Assembly: GCF_027922365.1 (NCBI RefSeq)
Contig: NZ_BSFN01000002.1
Span: forward strand, 248,001-312,000
Length of the DNA stretch: 64,000 nt
Source: Pseudomonas turukhanskensis
GTDB lineage: Bacteria > Pseudomonadota > Gammaproteobacteria > Pseudomonadales > Pseudomonadaceae
Reading direction: 5' to 3'
The first letter of the stretch is position 1. Each line of letters starts with the position of its first letter. A program made the translations under genes and the position numbers. Below the pieces are notes generated by a model that saw nothing but the letters and a program-made list of their open reading frames with translations, had not been told where the DNA came from and did not search any database. Positions 19,328 through 30,800 of the stretch are shown piece after piece.

Positions 19328-20686
19328 ATGAACATGCTGTATATGGTCTGCGGTCTGCTGGTCGCCTTGGGCGTGCTGGTTACCTTCCACGAGTTCGGCC
19401 ATTTCTGGGTCGCCCGCCGCTGTGGCGTGAAGGTGCTGCGCTTCTCCGTCGGCTTTGGCACCCCGCTGGTTCGCTGGCATGACCGACACGGCACTGAGTT
19501 TGTTGTAGCCGCGATCCCGCTGGGCGGCTACGTGAAAATGCTGGATGAGCGCGAAACCGACGCGCACATCGCCACCGAAGATCTTCCTTTCGCGTTTAAC
19601 CGCAAGCCGGTGCTGCAGCGCATCGCTATTGTTTCTGCCGGACCTATCGCCAACTTCCTATTGGCGATTTTCTTTTTCTGGGTGCTGGCCATGATGGGCA
19701 GTCAGCAGGTGCGCCCGGTCATTGGTGCGGTCGAGCCGCAGAGCCTGGCGGCGCAGGCGGGTTTGGCAGCGGGGCAGGAAATTGTCGCGGTCGATGGTGA
19801 GCGCACCACCGGCTGGAGCAACATCGGCCTGCAACTGGTGCGTCGTCTCGGCGAGAGCGGGCAGATTGCCGTGCAGGTGATCGAGCCGGGCTCCACCTCT
19901 GAAACCACCCATACCGTTCAACTGCAGGATTGGCTCAAGGGCGCTGATGAGCCAGACCCGATTTCATCGCTGGGTATTCGCCCGTGGCGCCCGGCTATCG
20001 AGCCCATCATCGCCACGCTGGATCCGGATGGCCCAGGTCAGGCGGCCGGGCTCAAGGTCGGTGATCGCCTGCTGACGCTCGATGGCGTTGCGCTCGATGA
20101 GTGGCAACAACTGATCGATGGTGTGCGTCCTCGTGCCGGACAACGCGTGATGCTTGTGGTCCAGCGCGATGGGCACCCGGTGGAGCTGCCGATTACCTTG
20201 GCTGCCAAGGGCAACGACAAGGCTCAGGCGGGCTACCTGGGTGCCGGTCCGCAAGTGGGTGAGTGGCCGGCCGACATGCTTCGTGAAGTGAGTTTTGGGC
20301 CGCTGGAATCGGTGTCCGAGGCGCTTAAACGCACCTGGACGATGAGCCTGTTGACCCTTGATTCGCTGAAGAAAATGCTCTTTGGCGAGCTCTCGGTAAA
20401 AAACTTGAGCGGGCCGATAACCATTGCTAAAGTGGCGGGCGCTTCAGCCCAGTCCGGGGTAGGGGATTTTTTAAATTTCCTGGCCTATCTGAGCATCAGT
20501 TTGGGGGTTCTCAATCTTTTGCCGATTCCCGTGCTTGATGGGGGGCACCTGCTTTTTTATCTGATCGAATGGGTGCGTGGTCGCCCGGTGTCGGAGCGAG
20601 TGCAGGGGTGGGGGATGCAAATCGGCATCAGTCTGGTGGTTGGGGTGATGTTGCTGGCCTTGGTCAATGACCTGAGCCGGTTCTGA
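19328..20686 (+). CDS. rseP: Site-2 zinc metalloprotease RseP (MucP)
   Basis: 452 aa, inner-membrane protein. The zinc motif HEFGH is at residues 21-25 in the first helix, two PDZ domains follow, and NLLPIPVLDGGH near the C-terminus supplies the third ligand. In pseudomonads this protease cuts the anti-sigma factor MucA to release AlgU. ATG 19328 is preceded by CGGAGGA. A hairpin terminator separates it from bamA. Confidence 0.96.
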   Translation: MNMLYMVCGLLVALGVLVTFHEFGHFWVARRCGVKVLRFSVGFGTPLVRWHDRHGTEFVVAAIPLGGYVKMLDERETDAHIATEDLPFAFNRKPVLQRIAIVSAGPIANFLLAIFFFWVLAMMGSQQVRPVIGAVEPQSLAAQAGLAAGQEIVAVDGERTTGWSNIGLQLVRRLGESGQIAVQVIEPGSTSETTHTVQLQDWLKGADEPDPISSLGIRPWRPAIEPIIATLDPDGPGQAAGLKVGDRLLTLDGVALDEWQQLIDGVRPRAGQRVMLVVQRDGHPVELPITLAAKGNDKAQAGYLGAGPQVGEWPADMLREVSFGPLESVSEALKRTWTMSLLTLDSLKKMLFGELSVKNLSGPITIAKVAGASAQSGVGDFLNFLAYLSISLGVLNLLPIPVLDGGHLLFYLIEWVRGRPVSERVQGWGMQIGISLVVGVMLLALVNDLSRF

Positions 20687-20722
20687 GTTTCACCGTTATA
20701 GCGTTCACCGAATTACAAAAAG

Positions 20723-20747
20723 TGCCGCCCTTTGCGGCAGATTTTTT
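20723..20747 (+). terminator. Hairpin with T-run between rseP and bamA
   Basis: TGCCGC pairs with GCGGCA around a short loop, followed by GATTTTTT. It would reduce read-through from rseP into bamA and suggests that bamA also has its own promoter. Confidence 0.7.
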
Positions 20748-20775
20748 ATCGTCAGTTGGAATAAGAAAGGACTTC

Positions 20776-23157
20776 ATGAAACGTCTGCTGCTGCTACCTG
20801 TGGTGCTCTTCGCACTGATGATCGCCGAAGTTCACGCCGAGTCCTTCACCATCTCCGATATCCGCGTCAACGGCCTGCAGCGGGTTTCCGCCGGCAGCGT
20901 GTTCGGCGCCTTGCCCCTGAACGTGGGTGAAACGGCCGATGATCGCCAGTTGGTCGAAGCCACTCGCTCTCTGTTCAAAACCGGTTTCTTCCAGGACATT
21001 CAACTGGGTCGTGACGGCAACGTGCTGGTCATTACTGTAGTAGAACGTCCGTCGATCTCCAGCATCGAGATCGAAGGTAACAAGGCCATCACCAGTGAAG
21101 ACCTGCTCAAGGGGTTGAACCAGTCCGGTCTGTCGGAAGGTGAAATCTTCCAACGCGCCACCCTCGAAGGTGTGCGTAACGAACTGCAGCGTCAGTACGT
21201 GGCTCAGGGTCGTTACTCGGCCGAGATCGAAGCAGAAGTTATTCCCCAGCCGCGTAACCGCGTCGCGCTGAAGATCAACATCAATGAAGGCACTGTTGCC
21301 GCCATCCAGCACATCAACGTCGTGGGTAACACGGTGTTCCCGGATGAAGACCTGGTTGATCTGTTTGAACTGAAGACCACTAACTGGTTGTCCTTCTTCA
21401 AGAACGATGACAAGTACGCACGCGAGAAACTTTCCGGTGACCTTGAGCGTCTGCGCTCCTACTACCTGGATCGCGGCTACATCAACATGGATATCTCCTC
21501 CACCCAGGTATCCATCACCCCGGACAAGAAACACGTCTACATCACCGTCAACGTGGATGAAGGTCAGAAGTACACCGTTCGTGAAGTAAAACTGAGCGGC
21601 GACCTCAAGGTGCCCGAAGACGAAGTCAAAGCCTTGCTGCTGGTGAAAAAAGGCCAGGTATTCTCGCGCAAGCTGATGACCACCACGTCCGAGCTCATCA
21701 CCCGTCGTCTGGGTAACGAGGGTTACACCTTCGCCAACGTCAACGGCGTGCCGGAAGCGCACGACGAAGACCACACCGTGTCGATCACGTTCGGCGTCAA
21801 CCCGGGCAAACGTGCCTACGTAAACCGCATCAACTTCCGTGGCAACACCAAGTCCGAAGACGAAGTGCTGCGCCGTGAAATGCGTCAGATGGAAGGTGGC
21901 TGGGCTTCGACTTACTTGATTGACCAGTCCAAAACCCGTCTGGAGCGTCTGGGCTTCTTCAAAGAAGTAAACGTTGAAACCCCGCAAGTGCCGGGTACCG
22001 ACGACCAGGTAGACGTGAACTACAGCGTGGAAGAGCAGGCTTCGGGTTCGATCACTGCCAGCGTCGGTTTCGCTCAGAACGCCGGTTTGATCCTCGGTGG
22101 TTCGATTAGCCAGAACAACTTCCTCGGTACCGGTAACAAGGTCAGCATCGGCTTGACCCGCAGTGAGTACCAGACCCGCTACAACTTCGGCTTCGTTGAC
22201 CCCTACTGGACCGTCGACGGCGTGAGCCTGGGTTACAACGCCTTCTACCGCACCACCGACTATGACGAATTGGACACCGACGTTTCCAGCTATGCGGTGG
22301 ACAGCTTTGGTGGTGGTGTCACCGTTGGCTATCCCATCAGCGAAACTGCGCGTCTGACCTTCGGTCTGACCGTGCAGGAAGACGAAATCAAGACCGGTGA
22401 CTACACCGTTGACGAAATCATCAACTTCCTCGACCAGGAAGGGGATAACTTCCTCAACTTCAAAGGCTCCGTCGGCTGGTCCGAGTCCACCCTGAACCGT
22501 GGTGTACTTGCCAACCGTGGTCACTCGCAAAGCCTGGTGCTGGAGACCACGTTGCCCGGTAGCGATCTGTCCTTCTACAAGTTGGACTACCGCGCCCAGA
22601 TCTTCGCGCCGCTGACCACCAACACCACCATGCGTTTCCATACCGAACTGGGTTATGGCGACGGTTACGGTGGCACCTCTGGCCTGCCGTTCTATGAGAA
22701 CTACTACGCCGGTGGTTTCAACTCGGTGCGCGGCTTCGAAGACAGCAGCCTGGGTCCGCGCAGTACCCCGAGTTATGTACCTGGTGGTGGCCGCGACAAA
22801 TACGGTCGCTACACTGACCCGGACCAAGATCCGCTGCCGTTCGGCGGTAATGTGTTGATCCAGGGTGGTGCGGAATACCTCTTCCCGCTGCCTTTCGTGA
22901 AAGACCAGCGTTCCCTGCGTACCTCGTTGTTCTGGGATGTGGGTAATGTGTTTGATACCAACTGCAGTTCCACGCAGAAAAAACGTGGTGATAGCGGTTG
23001 TGACCTCGACCTGAACAGTCTGGCCAGCTCCGTAGGTGTTGGTGTGACCTGGATTACTGCACTGGGCCCGCTCAGCTTCAGCTTGGCCATGCCGATCAAG
23101 AAGCCGGACGACGCCGACACCCAGGTATTCCAGTTCTCTCTCGGTCAGACGTTCTAA
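20776..23157 (+). CDS. bamA: Outer membrane protein assembly factor BamA
   Basis: 793 aa. The signal peptide ends at EVHA before ESFTISDIRV. Five POTRA domains cover about residues 22-420, then a 16-strand barrel runs to the C-terminal QFSLGQTF, which ends in the aromatic residue typical of outer membrane proteins. VRGF in GGFNSVRGFED is the conserved lid-loop motif. It folds and inserts outer-membrane beta-barrels. ATG 20776 was chosen because it starts the signal peptide directly. skp follows. Confidence 0.97.
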   Translation: MKRLLLLPVVLFALMIAEVHAESFTISDIRVNGLQRVSAGSVFGALPLNVGETADDRQLVEATRSLFKTGFFQDIQLGRDGNVLVITVVERPSISSIEIEGNKAITSEDLLKGLNQSGLSEGEIFQRATLEGVRNELQRQYVAQGRYSAEIEAEVIPQPRNRVALKININEGTVAAIQHINVVGNTVFPDEDLVDLFELKTTNWLSFFKNDDKYAREKLSGDLERLRSYYLDRGYINMDISSTQVSITPDKKHVYITVNVDEGQKYTVREVKLSGDLKVPEDEVKALLLVKKGQVFSRKLMTTTSELITRRLGNEGYTFANVNGVPEAHDEDHTVSITFGVNPGKRAYVNRINFRGNTKSEDEVLRREMRQMEGGWASTYLIDQSKTRLERLGFFKEVNVETPQVPGTDDQVDVNYSVEEQASGSITASVGFAQNAGLILGGSISQNNFLGTGNKVSIGLTRSEYQTRYNFGFVDPYWTVDGVSLGYNAFYRTTDYDELDTDVSSYAVDSFGGGVTVGYPISETARLTFGLTVQEDEIKTGDYTVDEIINFLDQEGDNFLNFKGSVGWSESTLNRGVLANRGHSQSLVLETTLPGSDLSFYKLDYRAQIFAPLTTNTTMRFHTELGYGDGYGGTSGLPFYENYYAGGFNSVRGFEDSSLGPRSTPSYVPGGGRDKYGRYTDPDQDPLPFGGNVLIQGGAEYLFPLPFVKDQRSLRTSLFWDVGNVFDTNCSSTQKKRGDSGCDLDLNSLASSVGVGVTWITALGPLSFSLAMPIKKPDDADTQVFQFSLGQTF

Positions 23158-23201
23158 TTACCTGATCATTTATAACGACAACGGTTTTGCAGGAGTTCAT
23201 C

Positions 23202-23705
23202 GTGCGCAAGTTGATCCAATTGGTACTGTTAAGCGCTGCCGTTCTGGCAGGCCCGGCCTTCGCCGACATGAAAATTGCCGTGCTGAACTATCAGCAGGCA
23301 CTGCTCGAGTCGGACGCTGCGAAGAAATACGCAGTGGATGCCGAGAAGAAATTCGGTCCGCAACTGACCAAGCTCAAGTCTCTGGAAACCAGCGCCAAAG
23401 GCATTCAGGACCGCCTGGTAAAAGAAGGCGAGAAAATGCAGCAAGGCGAGCGTGAGCGTCTGGAGCTTGAATTCAAGCAAAAGGCCCGCGACTTCCAGTT
23501 TCAGTCCAAGGAACTGAACGAAGCCAAAGCCGCTGCCGACCGTGAAATGCTGAAGAAGCTTAAGCCGACTCTGGATAAAGCCGTTGAAGACGTGATCAAG
23601 AACGGCGCCTTCGACCTGGTGCTGGAGCGCGGTGCGGTGATTGATGTCAAACCTCAGTACGACATCACCCGCCAAGTCATCGAGCGCATGAACCAGTCGC
23701 GTTAA
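23202..23705 (+). CDS. skp: Periplasmic chaperone Skp (OmpH)
   Basis: 167 aa. A signal peptide (to about AFA before DMKIAVLN) is followed by the short beta-body and two long charged helices rich in Lys/Glu that form the tentacles. It holds unfolded outer-membrane proteins for BamA. GTG 23202 is the start: CAGGAG at 23190-23195 precedes it, and the longer reading would begin at TTG inside that site. lpxD follows 2 bp later. Confidence 0.92.
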   Translation: MRKLIQLVLLSAAVLAGPAFADMKIAVLNYQQALLESDAAKKYAVDAEKKFGPQLTKLKSLETSAKGIQDRLVKEGEKMQQGERERLELEFKQKARDFQFQSKELNEAKAAADREMLKKLKPTLDKAVEDVIKNGAFDLVLERGAVIDVKPQYDITRQVIERMNQSR

Positions 23706-23707
23706 TC

Positions 23708-24766
23708 ATGACTGCGATAGTGTTCTCCCTCGGCCAGTTGGCCGAGCGTCTAGGCGCCACCCTGCGTGGCGCCGCGGACACCAGCATTACCGGCCTGGCC
23801 ACCTTGCATGAGGCTGGCCCGGCTCATCTGAGCTTCCTCGCCAACCCCCAATACCGCAAATTTCTCGCCGATTGCAAAGCCGGTGCGGTCCTGCTGACTG
23901 CGGCCGATGCCGAGGGCTATGCCGGCGCGGCATTGATTGTGGCCAACCCCTATCTGGCCTATGCCGAACTTTCCCATCTGTTCGACCGCAAACCGCGCGC
24001 GGCTGCCGGCGTTCACGCCACGGCCATCGTGGCGGCAGATGCTGTGGTTGATGCCTCTGCCAGTGTCGGTGCCTACGCGGTGATCGAGAGCGGTGCGCAG
24101 ATCGGTGCTGGCGTGACCATTGGCGCGCAGTGCTTTGTTGGCGCGCGTACTGTTGTGGGTGAGGGCGGCTGGTTGGCGCCACGCGTGACGCTGTACCACG
24201 ACGTGCACATTGGTAAACGCGTGGTGATTCAGTCGGGCGCGGTCATCGGCGGTGAAGGCTTCGGCTTTGCCAACGAAAAAGGTGTGTGGCAGAAAATTGC
24301 CCAGATCGGCGGCGTCACCCTGGGTGATGACGTGGAAGTGGGCTCCAACACCACCATCGACCGTGGCGCACTGGCGGATACCATCATTGGCAACGGCGTG
24401 AAGCTGGATAACCAGATCATGATCGCGCATAACGTTCAGGTTGGTGATCACACCGCCATGGCCGCCTGCGTCGGTATCTCCGGCAGCACCAAGATCGGTA
24501 AGCACTGTATGCTTGCCGGCGGCGTTGGGCTGGTGGGGCATATCGAGATCTGCGATGGCGTATTCGTCACTGGCATGACCATGGTGACCCGCTCTATTAC
24601 CGAGCCTGGCTCGTATTCTTCCGGCACCGCCATGCAGCCGGCAGCGGAGTGGCGCAAAAGCGCGGCCCGTTTCCGCACCCTGGATGACATGGCGCGTCGC
24701 CTGCAGCAGCTAGAAAAGCGTCTGGCCGCCGTGACCCCGGCCGACGATGCTTCATCTGATGCGTGA
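23708..24766 (+). CDS. lpxD: UDP-3-O-(3-hydroxyacyl)glucosamine N-acyltransferase LpxD
   Basis: 352 aa. A uridine-binding N-terminal domain ([14 protein letters not shown]) is followed by a left-handed beta-helix of hexapeptide repeats. The catalytic His region is [17 protein letters not shown]. It adds the N-linked 3-hydroxyacyl chain, the third step of lipid A synthesis. It is part of skp-lpxD-fabZ-lpxA-lpxB. Confidence 0.95.
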   Translation: MTAIVFSLGQLAERLGATLRGAADTSITGLATLHEAGPAHLSFLANPQYRKFLADCKAGAVLLTAADAEGYAGAALIVANPYLAYAELSHLFDRKPRAAAGVHATAIVAADAVVDASASVGAYAVIESGAQIGAGVTIGAQCFVGARTVVGEGGWLAPRVTLYHDVHIGKRVVIQSGAVIGGEGFGFANEKGVWQKIAQIGGVTLGDDVEVGSNTTIDRGALADTIIGNGVKLDNQIMIAHNVQVGDHTAMAACVGISGSTKIGKHCMLAGGVGLVGHIEICDGVFVTGMTMVTRSITEPGSYSSGTAMQPAAEWRKSAARFRTLDDMARRLQQLEKRLAAVTPADDASSDA

Positions 24767-24814
24767 CTGACGGCATTCGTCAGTCCCCTTCCTCTATTAC
24801 AGGCTTTTCCGAAC

Positions 24815-25258
24815 ATGATGGACATTAACCAGATCCGCGAGTACTTGCCGCACCGCTACCCGTTCCTGCTGGTAGACCGTGTGGTCGACTTGGATGTGGC
24901 AGACACCAAGACCATTCGCGCCTACAAGAATGTCAGCATCAACGAGCCTTTCTTCAACGGCCACTTCCCTGAGCACCCAATCATGCCGGGCGTGCTGATC
25001 ATCGAAGCCATGGCCCAGGCGGCCGGCATCCTTGGTTTCAAGATGCTTGACGTGAAGCCGGCTGATGGCACTCTTTACTACTTTGTCGGCTCCGATAAGC
25101 TGCGTTTTCGTCAACCCGTTACCCCGGGCGACCAGTTGATCCTCGAAGCCACGTTCATCAGCTCCAAACGCAGCATCTGGAAGTTCGCCTGCCGCGCCAG
25201 CGTTGATGGCAAAGAAGTGTGCTCGGCAGAAATCATCTGTGCGGAAAGGAAACTATGA
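24815..25258 (+). CDS. fabZ: 3-hydroxyacyl-ACP dehydratase FabZ
   Basis: 147 aa, hot-dog fold. [13 protein letters not shown] and [20 protein letters not shown] contain the catalytic His and Glu. It dehydrates 3-hydroxyacyl-ACP and competes with LpxA/LpxD for the same substrates, which explains its place among the lpx genes. Its stop overlaps the lpxA start by 4 bp. Confidence 0.97.
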   Translation: MMDINQIREYLPHRYPFLLVDRVVDLDVADTKTIRAYKNVSINEPFFNGHFPEHPIMPGVLIIEAMAQAAGILGFKMLDVKPADGTLYYFVGSDKLRFRQPVTPGDQLILEATFISSKRSIWKFACRASVDGKEVCSAEIICAERKL

Positions 25259-26031
25259 GTTTGATTGACCCTCGAGCGATCATCGATCCGACTGCCAAGC
25301 TGGCCGACGGCGTAGAAGTCGGTCCTTGGTCGATCGTCGGTCCCGGTGTGGAAATCGGCGAGGGTACGGTTATTGGGCCCCACGTGATTCTCAAAGGGCC
25401 CACGCGCATTGGTAAGCACAACCGCATCTACCAGTTTTCGTCGGTAGGCGAAGACACGCCCGATCTCAAGTACAAAGGCGAAGACACCCGCCTGGTGATC
25501 GGCGATCACAACGTGATTCGCGAAGGCGTGACCATCCACCGCGGCACCATTCAGGACCGCGCGGAAACCACCATCGGCAACCACAACCTGATCATGGCCT
25601 ATGCCCATGTCGGGCACGACAGCGTCATCGCCAACCACTGCATTCTGGTCAACAACACTGCGTTGGCTGGCCATGTACACGTGGATGACTGGGCGATCCT
25701 GTCCGGTTTCACCTTGGTGCATCAGTTCTGCCATATCGGTGCCCACAGCTTCTCCGGTATGGGTACCGCCATCGGCAAAGACGTACCCGCTTACGTGACG
25801 GTGTTTGGCAACCCGGCCGAAGCCCGCAGCATGAACTTCGAAGGCATGCGCCGTCGGGGTTTCAGCGAAGACGCCATCCAGGCCCTGCGTCGTGCCTATA
25901 AAGTGGTCTATCGCCAGGGGCTGACGGTTGACAAGGCGCTCGCCGAGTTGGCTGACTCCGCTGCGCAATATCCGGAAGTCGCGGTGTTTATCGACTCCAT
26001 CAAAGCATCGTCTCGCGGCATCACTCGCTGA
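25255..26031 (+). CDS. lpxA: UDP-N-acetylglucosamine O-acyltransferase LpxA
   Basis: 258 aa, a trimeric left-handed beta-helix with a helical C-terminus. [16 protein letters not shown] opens the first coil, and the catalytic His is in [10 protein letters not shown]. It catalyses the first step of lipid A synthesis. ATG 25255 was chosen at the ATGA overlap with fabZ, with AAAGGAAA upstream. Confidence 0.97.
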   Translation: MSLIDPRAIIDPTAKLADGVEVGPWSIVGPGVEIGEGTVIGPHVILKGPTRIGKHNRIYQFSSVGEDTPDLKYKGEDTRLVIGDHNVIREGVTIHRGTIQDRAETTIGNHNLIMAYAHVGHDSVIANHCILVNNTALAGHVHVDDWAILSGFTLVHQFCHIGAHSFSGMGTAIGKDVPAYVTVFGNPAEARSMNFEGMRRRGFSEDAIQALRRAYKVVYRQGLTVDKALAELADSAAQYPEVAVFIDSIKASSRGITR

Positions 26032-26033
26032 TC

Positions 26034-27167
26034 ATGGGCGCTCCATTACGTATCGCCATCGTCGCCGGTGAGGCGTCGGGCGACATCCTTGGCGCGGGCC
26101 TGATGCACGCCCTCAAGGCGCAGCATCCTGAGGTTGAGTTCATCGGCGTAGGCGGCCCGCGTATGCAGGCCGAGGGCATGAATTCCTATTTCCCGATGGA
26201 GCGGCTGTCGGTAATGGGCCTGGTTGAAGTGCTAGGCCGGTTGCCGGAGCTGCTGTCGCGGCGCAAGCGCCTGATCCAGACGCTGATCGCGGCCAAGCCT
26301 GATGTGTTTATTGGCATCGACGCCCCAGACTTCAACCTCGACCTCGAACTCAAGCTGCGGCGTGCCGGCATCAAGACCGTGCACTACGTCAGCCCTTCGG
26401 TCTGGGCCTGGCGCCAGAAGCGTGTGCTGAAAATTCGCGAAGCCTGCGACCTGATGCTCACCCTGTTTCCCTTCGAGGCGAAGTTTTACGACGAGCACCA
26501 GGTGCCTGTGCGTTTCGTCGGCCATACCCTGGCGGACGCCATTCCCCTTGAAGCTGACCGCGCCGCTGCACGCGCCGAACTGAATTTGCCGGCCGACGGC
26601 CCGGTGGTCGCCTTGATGCCCGGCAGTCGTGGCGGTGAAGTCTCGCGGCTCGGCGGGTTGTTTCTTGACGCCGCCGTGCGCCTGCGCGCGCTGCGCCCTG
26701 GCGTACGTTTCGTGTTGCCCTGCGCGAGCCCCGAGCGGCGCGTCCAGCTTGAAGCGCAATTGGCCGGCCACGATATTCCCGTTACCTTGCTCGACGGCCA
26801 ATCGCACACCGCGCTGGCCGCCTGCGATGCGGTATTGATCGCCTCCGGCACTGCCACCCTGGAGGCGTTGTTGTACAAGCGGCCGATGGTGGTGGCCTAC
26901 CGCGTGGCGCCGATGACCTATCGCATTCTCAAGCGCATGCTGAAAAGCCCGTATGTGTCTCTCCCCAACCTGCTCGCCGGCCGCCTCCTGGTGCCCGAGC
27001 TGTTGCAGGATGCTGCCACGCCGGATGCACTGGCCCACACGCTGGCGCCACTGCTGAACGGCGGCGAAGCACAAACCGAAGGCTTCGACCAGATTCACCG
27101 CACCTTGCGCCGCGACGCCTCCACCGAGGCGGCCAAGGCTGTTCTCGAGCTGGCAGGAGCGCGCTGA
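26034..27167 (+). CDS. lpxB: Lipid-A-disaccharide synthase LpxB
   Basis: 377 aa, GT19 family. [27 protein letters not shown] and [13 protein letters not shown] are family hallmarks, and [10 protein letters not shown] opens the second Rossmann half. It condenses UDP-2,3-diacylglucosamine with lipid X at the inner membrane. The stop overlaps the rnhB start by one base. Confidence 0.96.
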   Translation: MGAPLRIAIVAGEASGDILGAGLMHALKAQHPEVEFIGVGGPRMQAEGMNSYFPMERLSVMGLVEVLGRLPELLSRRKRLIQTLIAAKPDVFIGIDAPDFNLDLELKLRRAGIKTVHYVSPSVWAWRQKRVLKIREACDLMLTLFPFEAKFYDEHQVPVRFVGHTLADAIPLEADRAAARAELNLPADGPVVALMPGSRGGEVSRLGGLFLDAAVRLRALRPGVRFVLPCASPERRVQLEAQLAGHDIPVTLLDGQSHTALAACDAVLIASGTATLEALLYKRPMVVAYRVAPMTYRILKRMLKSPYVSLPNLLAGRLLVPELLQDAATPDALAHTLAPLLNGGEAQTEGFDQIHRTLRRDASTEAAKAVLELAGAR

Positions 27168-27781
27168 TGCAACTGGGTCTGGATTTCACTCTGGTTGAAG
27201 AATTGGTCGCCGGCGTCGACGAAGTGGGCCGTGGTCCGCTGTGTGGCGCGGTGGTGACGGCGGCGGTGATCCTCGATCCGGCGCGGCCGATCCTTGGGCT
27301 TAACGACTCAAAGAAGCTCACCGAAGCCAAGCGCGAAAAGCTCTTCGATGAAATCAAGGAAAAAGCCCTGGCCTGGTGCATCGCCCGTGCCGAGGTCGAG
27401 GAAATCGATCAGCTGAATATTCTCCACGCCACCATGCTGGCCATGCAGCGTGCCGTTGAAGGCTTGAGCGTGACCCCGCGACTGGCGCTGATCGACGGCA
27501 ATCGCTGCCCCAAGCTCAAGGTGCCCAGCGCTTCGGTGGTGCAGGGCGATAGCAAGGTGCCGGCCATTGCCGCGGCCTCGATTCTGGCCAAGGTCAGCCG
27601 TGACCGAGAAATGCAGGAAATGGAAGCGCTATACCCAGGTTATGGCATCGGCGGGCACAAGGGCTATCCGACCGCGATGCATCTGGACGCACTGCAGCGC
27701 CTGGGGCCCACGCCCATCCACCGGCGCTCTTTCGCGCCGGTACGCCGCGCGTTGGAAAGTGTCGATCTGACCGACGTGTAA
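27167..27781 (+). CDS. rnhB: Ribonuclease HII
   Basis: 204 aa. [12 protein letters not shown] holds the first acidic pair of the DEDD site, NDSKKL and LIDGN follow, and KVSRDREM contributes to the fold. It removes ribonucleotides from DNA. It is the last gene of the lpx run: a strong terminator follows at 27805-27837. Confidence 0.95.
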   Translation: MQLGLDFTLVEELVAGVDEVGRGPLCGAVVTAAVILDPARPILGLNDSKKLTEAKREKLFDEIKEKALAWCIARAEVEEIDQLNILHATMLAMQRAVEGLSVTPRLALIDGNRCPKLKVPSASVVQGDSKVPAIAAASILAKVSRDREMQEMEALYPGYGIGGHKGYPTAMHLDALQRLGPTPIHRRSFAPVRRALESVDLTDV

Positions 27782-27804
27782 CAACCGCAAGCTGATGTTT
27801 GCGC

Positions 27805-27837
27805 CAAGGCCCGGTACAATCCGGGCCTTGTCGTTTT
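27805..27837 (+). terminator. Intrinsic terminator after rnhB
   Basis: CAAGGCCCGG (27805-27814) and CCGGGCCTTG (27821-27830) are perfect complements around TACAAT, followed by TCGTTTTT. It closes the long rpsB-to-rnhB direction just ahead of dnaE. Confidence 0.9.
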
Positions 27838-27856
27838 TGCGCTTTATAGGATCAGC

Positions 27857-30800
27857 ATGCCGGCCACCTTTGTTCATCTGCGTTTGCATACCGAGTTTTC
27901 CCTGGTTGACGGTCTGGTGCGGGTCAAACCCCTGGTCAAAGCCGCCGCCGCCTCTGGTATGCCAGCCGTGGCCGTCACCGACCAGCGCAATCTGTGCTCG
28001 CTGGTGAAGTTCTACAAAGCCGCCATGGGCGCCGGGATCAAACCGATCTGTGGCGCGGACCTGATGCTGGCCAGCAAAGACGAAGACGGCCCGTTGAGCC
28101 GCATCACTTTGCTGGTGATGAATGCCAAGGGCTATCGCAACCTCACCGAGTTGATCTCGCGCGGCTTTACCGAAGGCCAGCGCAATGGCGAAGTGATCAT
28201 TGAGCGCGAGTGGGTCAAGGAAGCCTCCGAAGGCCTGATCGCCTTGTCCGGTGCCAAAGAGGGCGAGATCGGCCTGGCGCTGCTGGCCGGCAATACCCAG
28301 GAAGCCGAAGCGTCGCTGCGTGAATGGCAGGCCGTGTTCCCCGACCGCTTCTACCTGGAGCTGCAACGTACCAGCCGCGTCAATGACGAAGAATATCTGC
28401 ACTTGGCCGTTGAACTGGCGGGCCGCTGCGATGCCCTGCTGGTGGCCACCAACGACGTGCGCTTTATCAAGCAGAGCGACTTCGAAGCCCACGAAACCCG
28501 TGTGTGCATCGGTGAAGGCCGTGCCCTGGACGATCCGCGCCGCGCCCGTACTTACAGCGATCAGCAGTACCTGAAATCGCCGGAAGAAATGTGGGAGTTG
28601 TTCAGCGATATTCCAGAGGCGCTGGAAAACACCGTCGAAATCGCCAAGCGTTGCAATATCGAGATTCTGCTGGGCAAGAGCTTCCTGCCCAACTTCCCGG
28701 TGCCGGACGGCATGACCATGGACGAGTTCTTTCGCAAGATCTCGTTCGAGGGCCTGGAAGAGCGCCTGGCGGTGCTGTGGCCGAAAGAGACCACGCCCAA
28801 CTATGAAGAGAAGCGCCAGGTCTACGTCGACCGCCTCAATTTCGAGCTGGATATCATCATCCAGATGGGGTTCCCCGGTTACTTCCTGATCGTGATGGAC
28901 TTTATCCAGTGGGCCAAGCGCAACGGTATTCCGGTCGGCCCGGGCCGGGGGTCAGGTGCCGGTTCCCTGGTGGCTTACGTACAGAAGATTACCGACCTCG
29001 ACCCGCTGCAGTACGACCTGCTGTTCGAACGGTTCCTGAACCCGGAGCGGGTATCGATGCCTGACTTCGATATCGACTTCTGCATGGACGGCCGTGACCG
29101 CGTGATCGAATACGTGGCCCAGGCATACGGGCGCAACGCGGTTAGCCAGATCATCACCTTCGGTACCATGGCGGCCAAAGCGGTGGTGCGTGACGTGGCG
29201 CGGGTGCAGGGCAAGTCTTACGGTCTGGCAGATCGTCTGTCGAAGATGATTCCGTTCGAGGTCGGCATGACCTTGGAAAAAGCCTACGAGCAGGAAGAGA
29301 TTCTGCGCGACTTTCTCAAGGTCGACGAGGAAGCCGCCGAAATCTGGGAGATGGCCAAGAAGCTGGAAGGCGTTACCCGTAACGTCGGCAAGCACGCCGG
29401 TGGTGTGGTAATCGCGCCGACCAAGCTCACTGACTTCGCCGCCATTTATTGCGACGACGAGGGCGGCGGCCTGGTAACCCAGTTCGATAAAGACGACGTG
29501 GAAGCCGCCGGCCTGGTGAAGTTCGACTTCCTCGGCCTGCGTACCCTGACGATCATTGACTGGGCACTGAAGACCATCAACCGCGACAAAGCCAAGGTTG
29601 GCGAAGCGCCGCTGAACATCGACTTCATTCCGCTGGACGACAAGCCCACCTACGCGTTGCTGCAGAAAGCCGAAACCACCGCGGTGTTCCAGCTTGAATC
29701 GCGCGGCATGAAAGAGCTGATTAAAAAGCTCAAGCCCGACTGCCTGGAAGACCTGATCGCCCTCGTGGCCCTGTTCCGTCCGGGCCCTCTGCAATCGGGC
29801 ATGGTGGATGACTTTATCAACCGCAAACACGGTCGTGCCGAGCTGGCTTACCCGCACCCGGACTACCAGTACGACGGCCTCAAGCCGGTGTTGCTGCCCA
29901 CCTACGGCATCATCCTGTACCAGGAACAGGTGATGCAGATCGCCCAGGTCATGGCCGGTTACACCCTCGGTGAGGCGGACATGCTGCGTCGCGCCATGGG
30001 TAAGAAAAAACCCGAGGAAATGGCCAAGCAACGGGGCGGCTTTATTGAGGGTTGCGCCAAGAACAATATCGACGCAGACCTGGCCGGTAACATTTTCGAC
30101 TTGGTGGAAAAGTTCGCCGGTTACGGCTTCAACAAATCCCACTCCGCCGCTTATGGCCTGGTGTCGTACCAGACCGCGTGGCTTAAAGCCCACTATCCAT
30201 CGCCCTTTATGGCGGCGGTGTTGTCGGCGGATATGCACAACACCGACAAGGTCGTGACCCTGATCGAAGAGTGCCGCAGCATGAAGCTGCGCCTCGACGC
30301 GCCGGATGTGAACACCTCTGAATTCAAGTTCACCGTGAACGATGACGGCCGCATTGTGTACGGCCTCGGCGCGATCAAGGGCGTGGGCGAAGGGCCGGTG
30401 GAGGCGATTGTAGAGTCGCGACAGGCCGGGCCGTTCAAGGACCTGTTCGACTTCTGCGCACGTGTCGACCTCAAGCGCATCAACAAACGCACCACCGACG
30501 CGCTGATCCGCAGTGGCGCGCTGGACCGTCTGGGTCCGTACTTCTTTGATGAAATCAAAGCCTATCAAGCCAACATCGACCGCAACCGCGCGGTGCTGCT
30601 GGCCTCGATGGAAGAAGCGATTCAAGCCGCCGAGCAAACCGCTCGCAGCCATGACAGCGGCCACGCCGACCTGTTTGGCGGGGTATTTGGCGACGCCGAT
30701 CTGGACGTCTACGCCAAGCACAAAAAGGCCAAAGAGCTTTCTCTTAAAGAACGTCTGCGCGGCGAGAAAGAAACGCTGGGCCTGTACCTGACCGGGCACC

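Noticed and set aside
20794..22827. 677-codon open frame on the minus strand
   Set aside because: Antisense to bamA; the composition is that of a mirror frame and no ribosome site is present.
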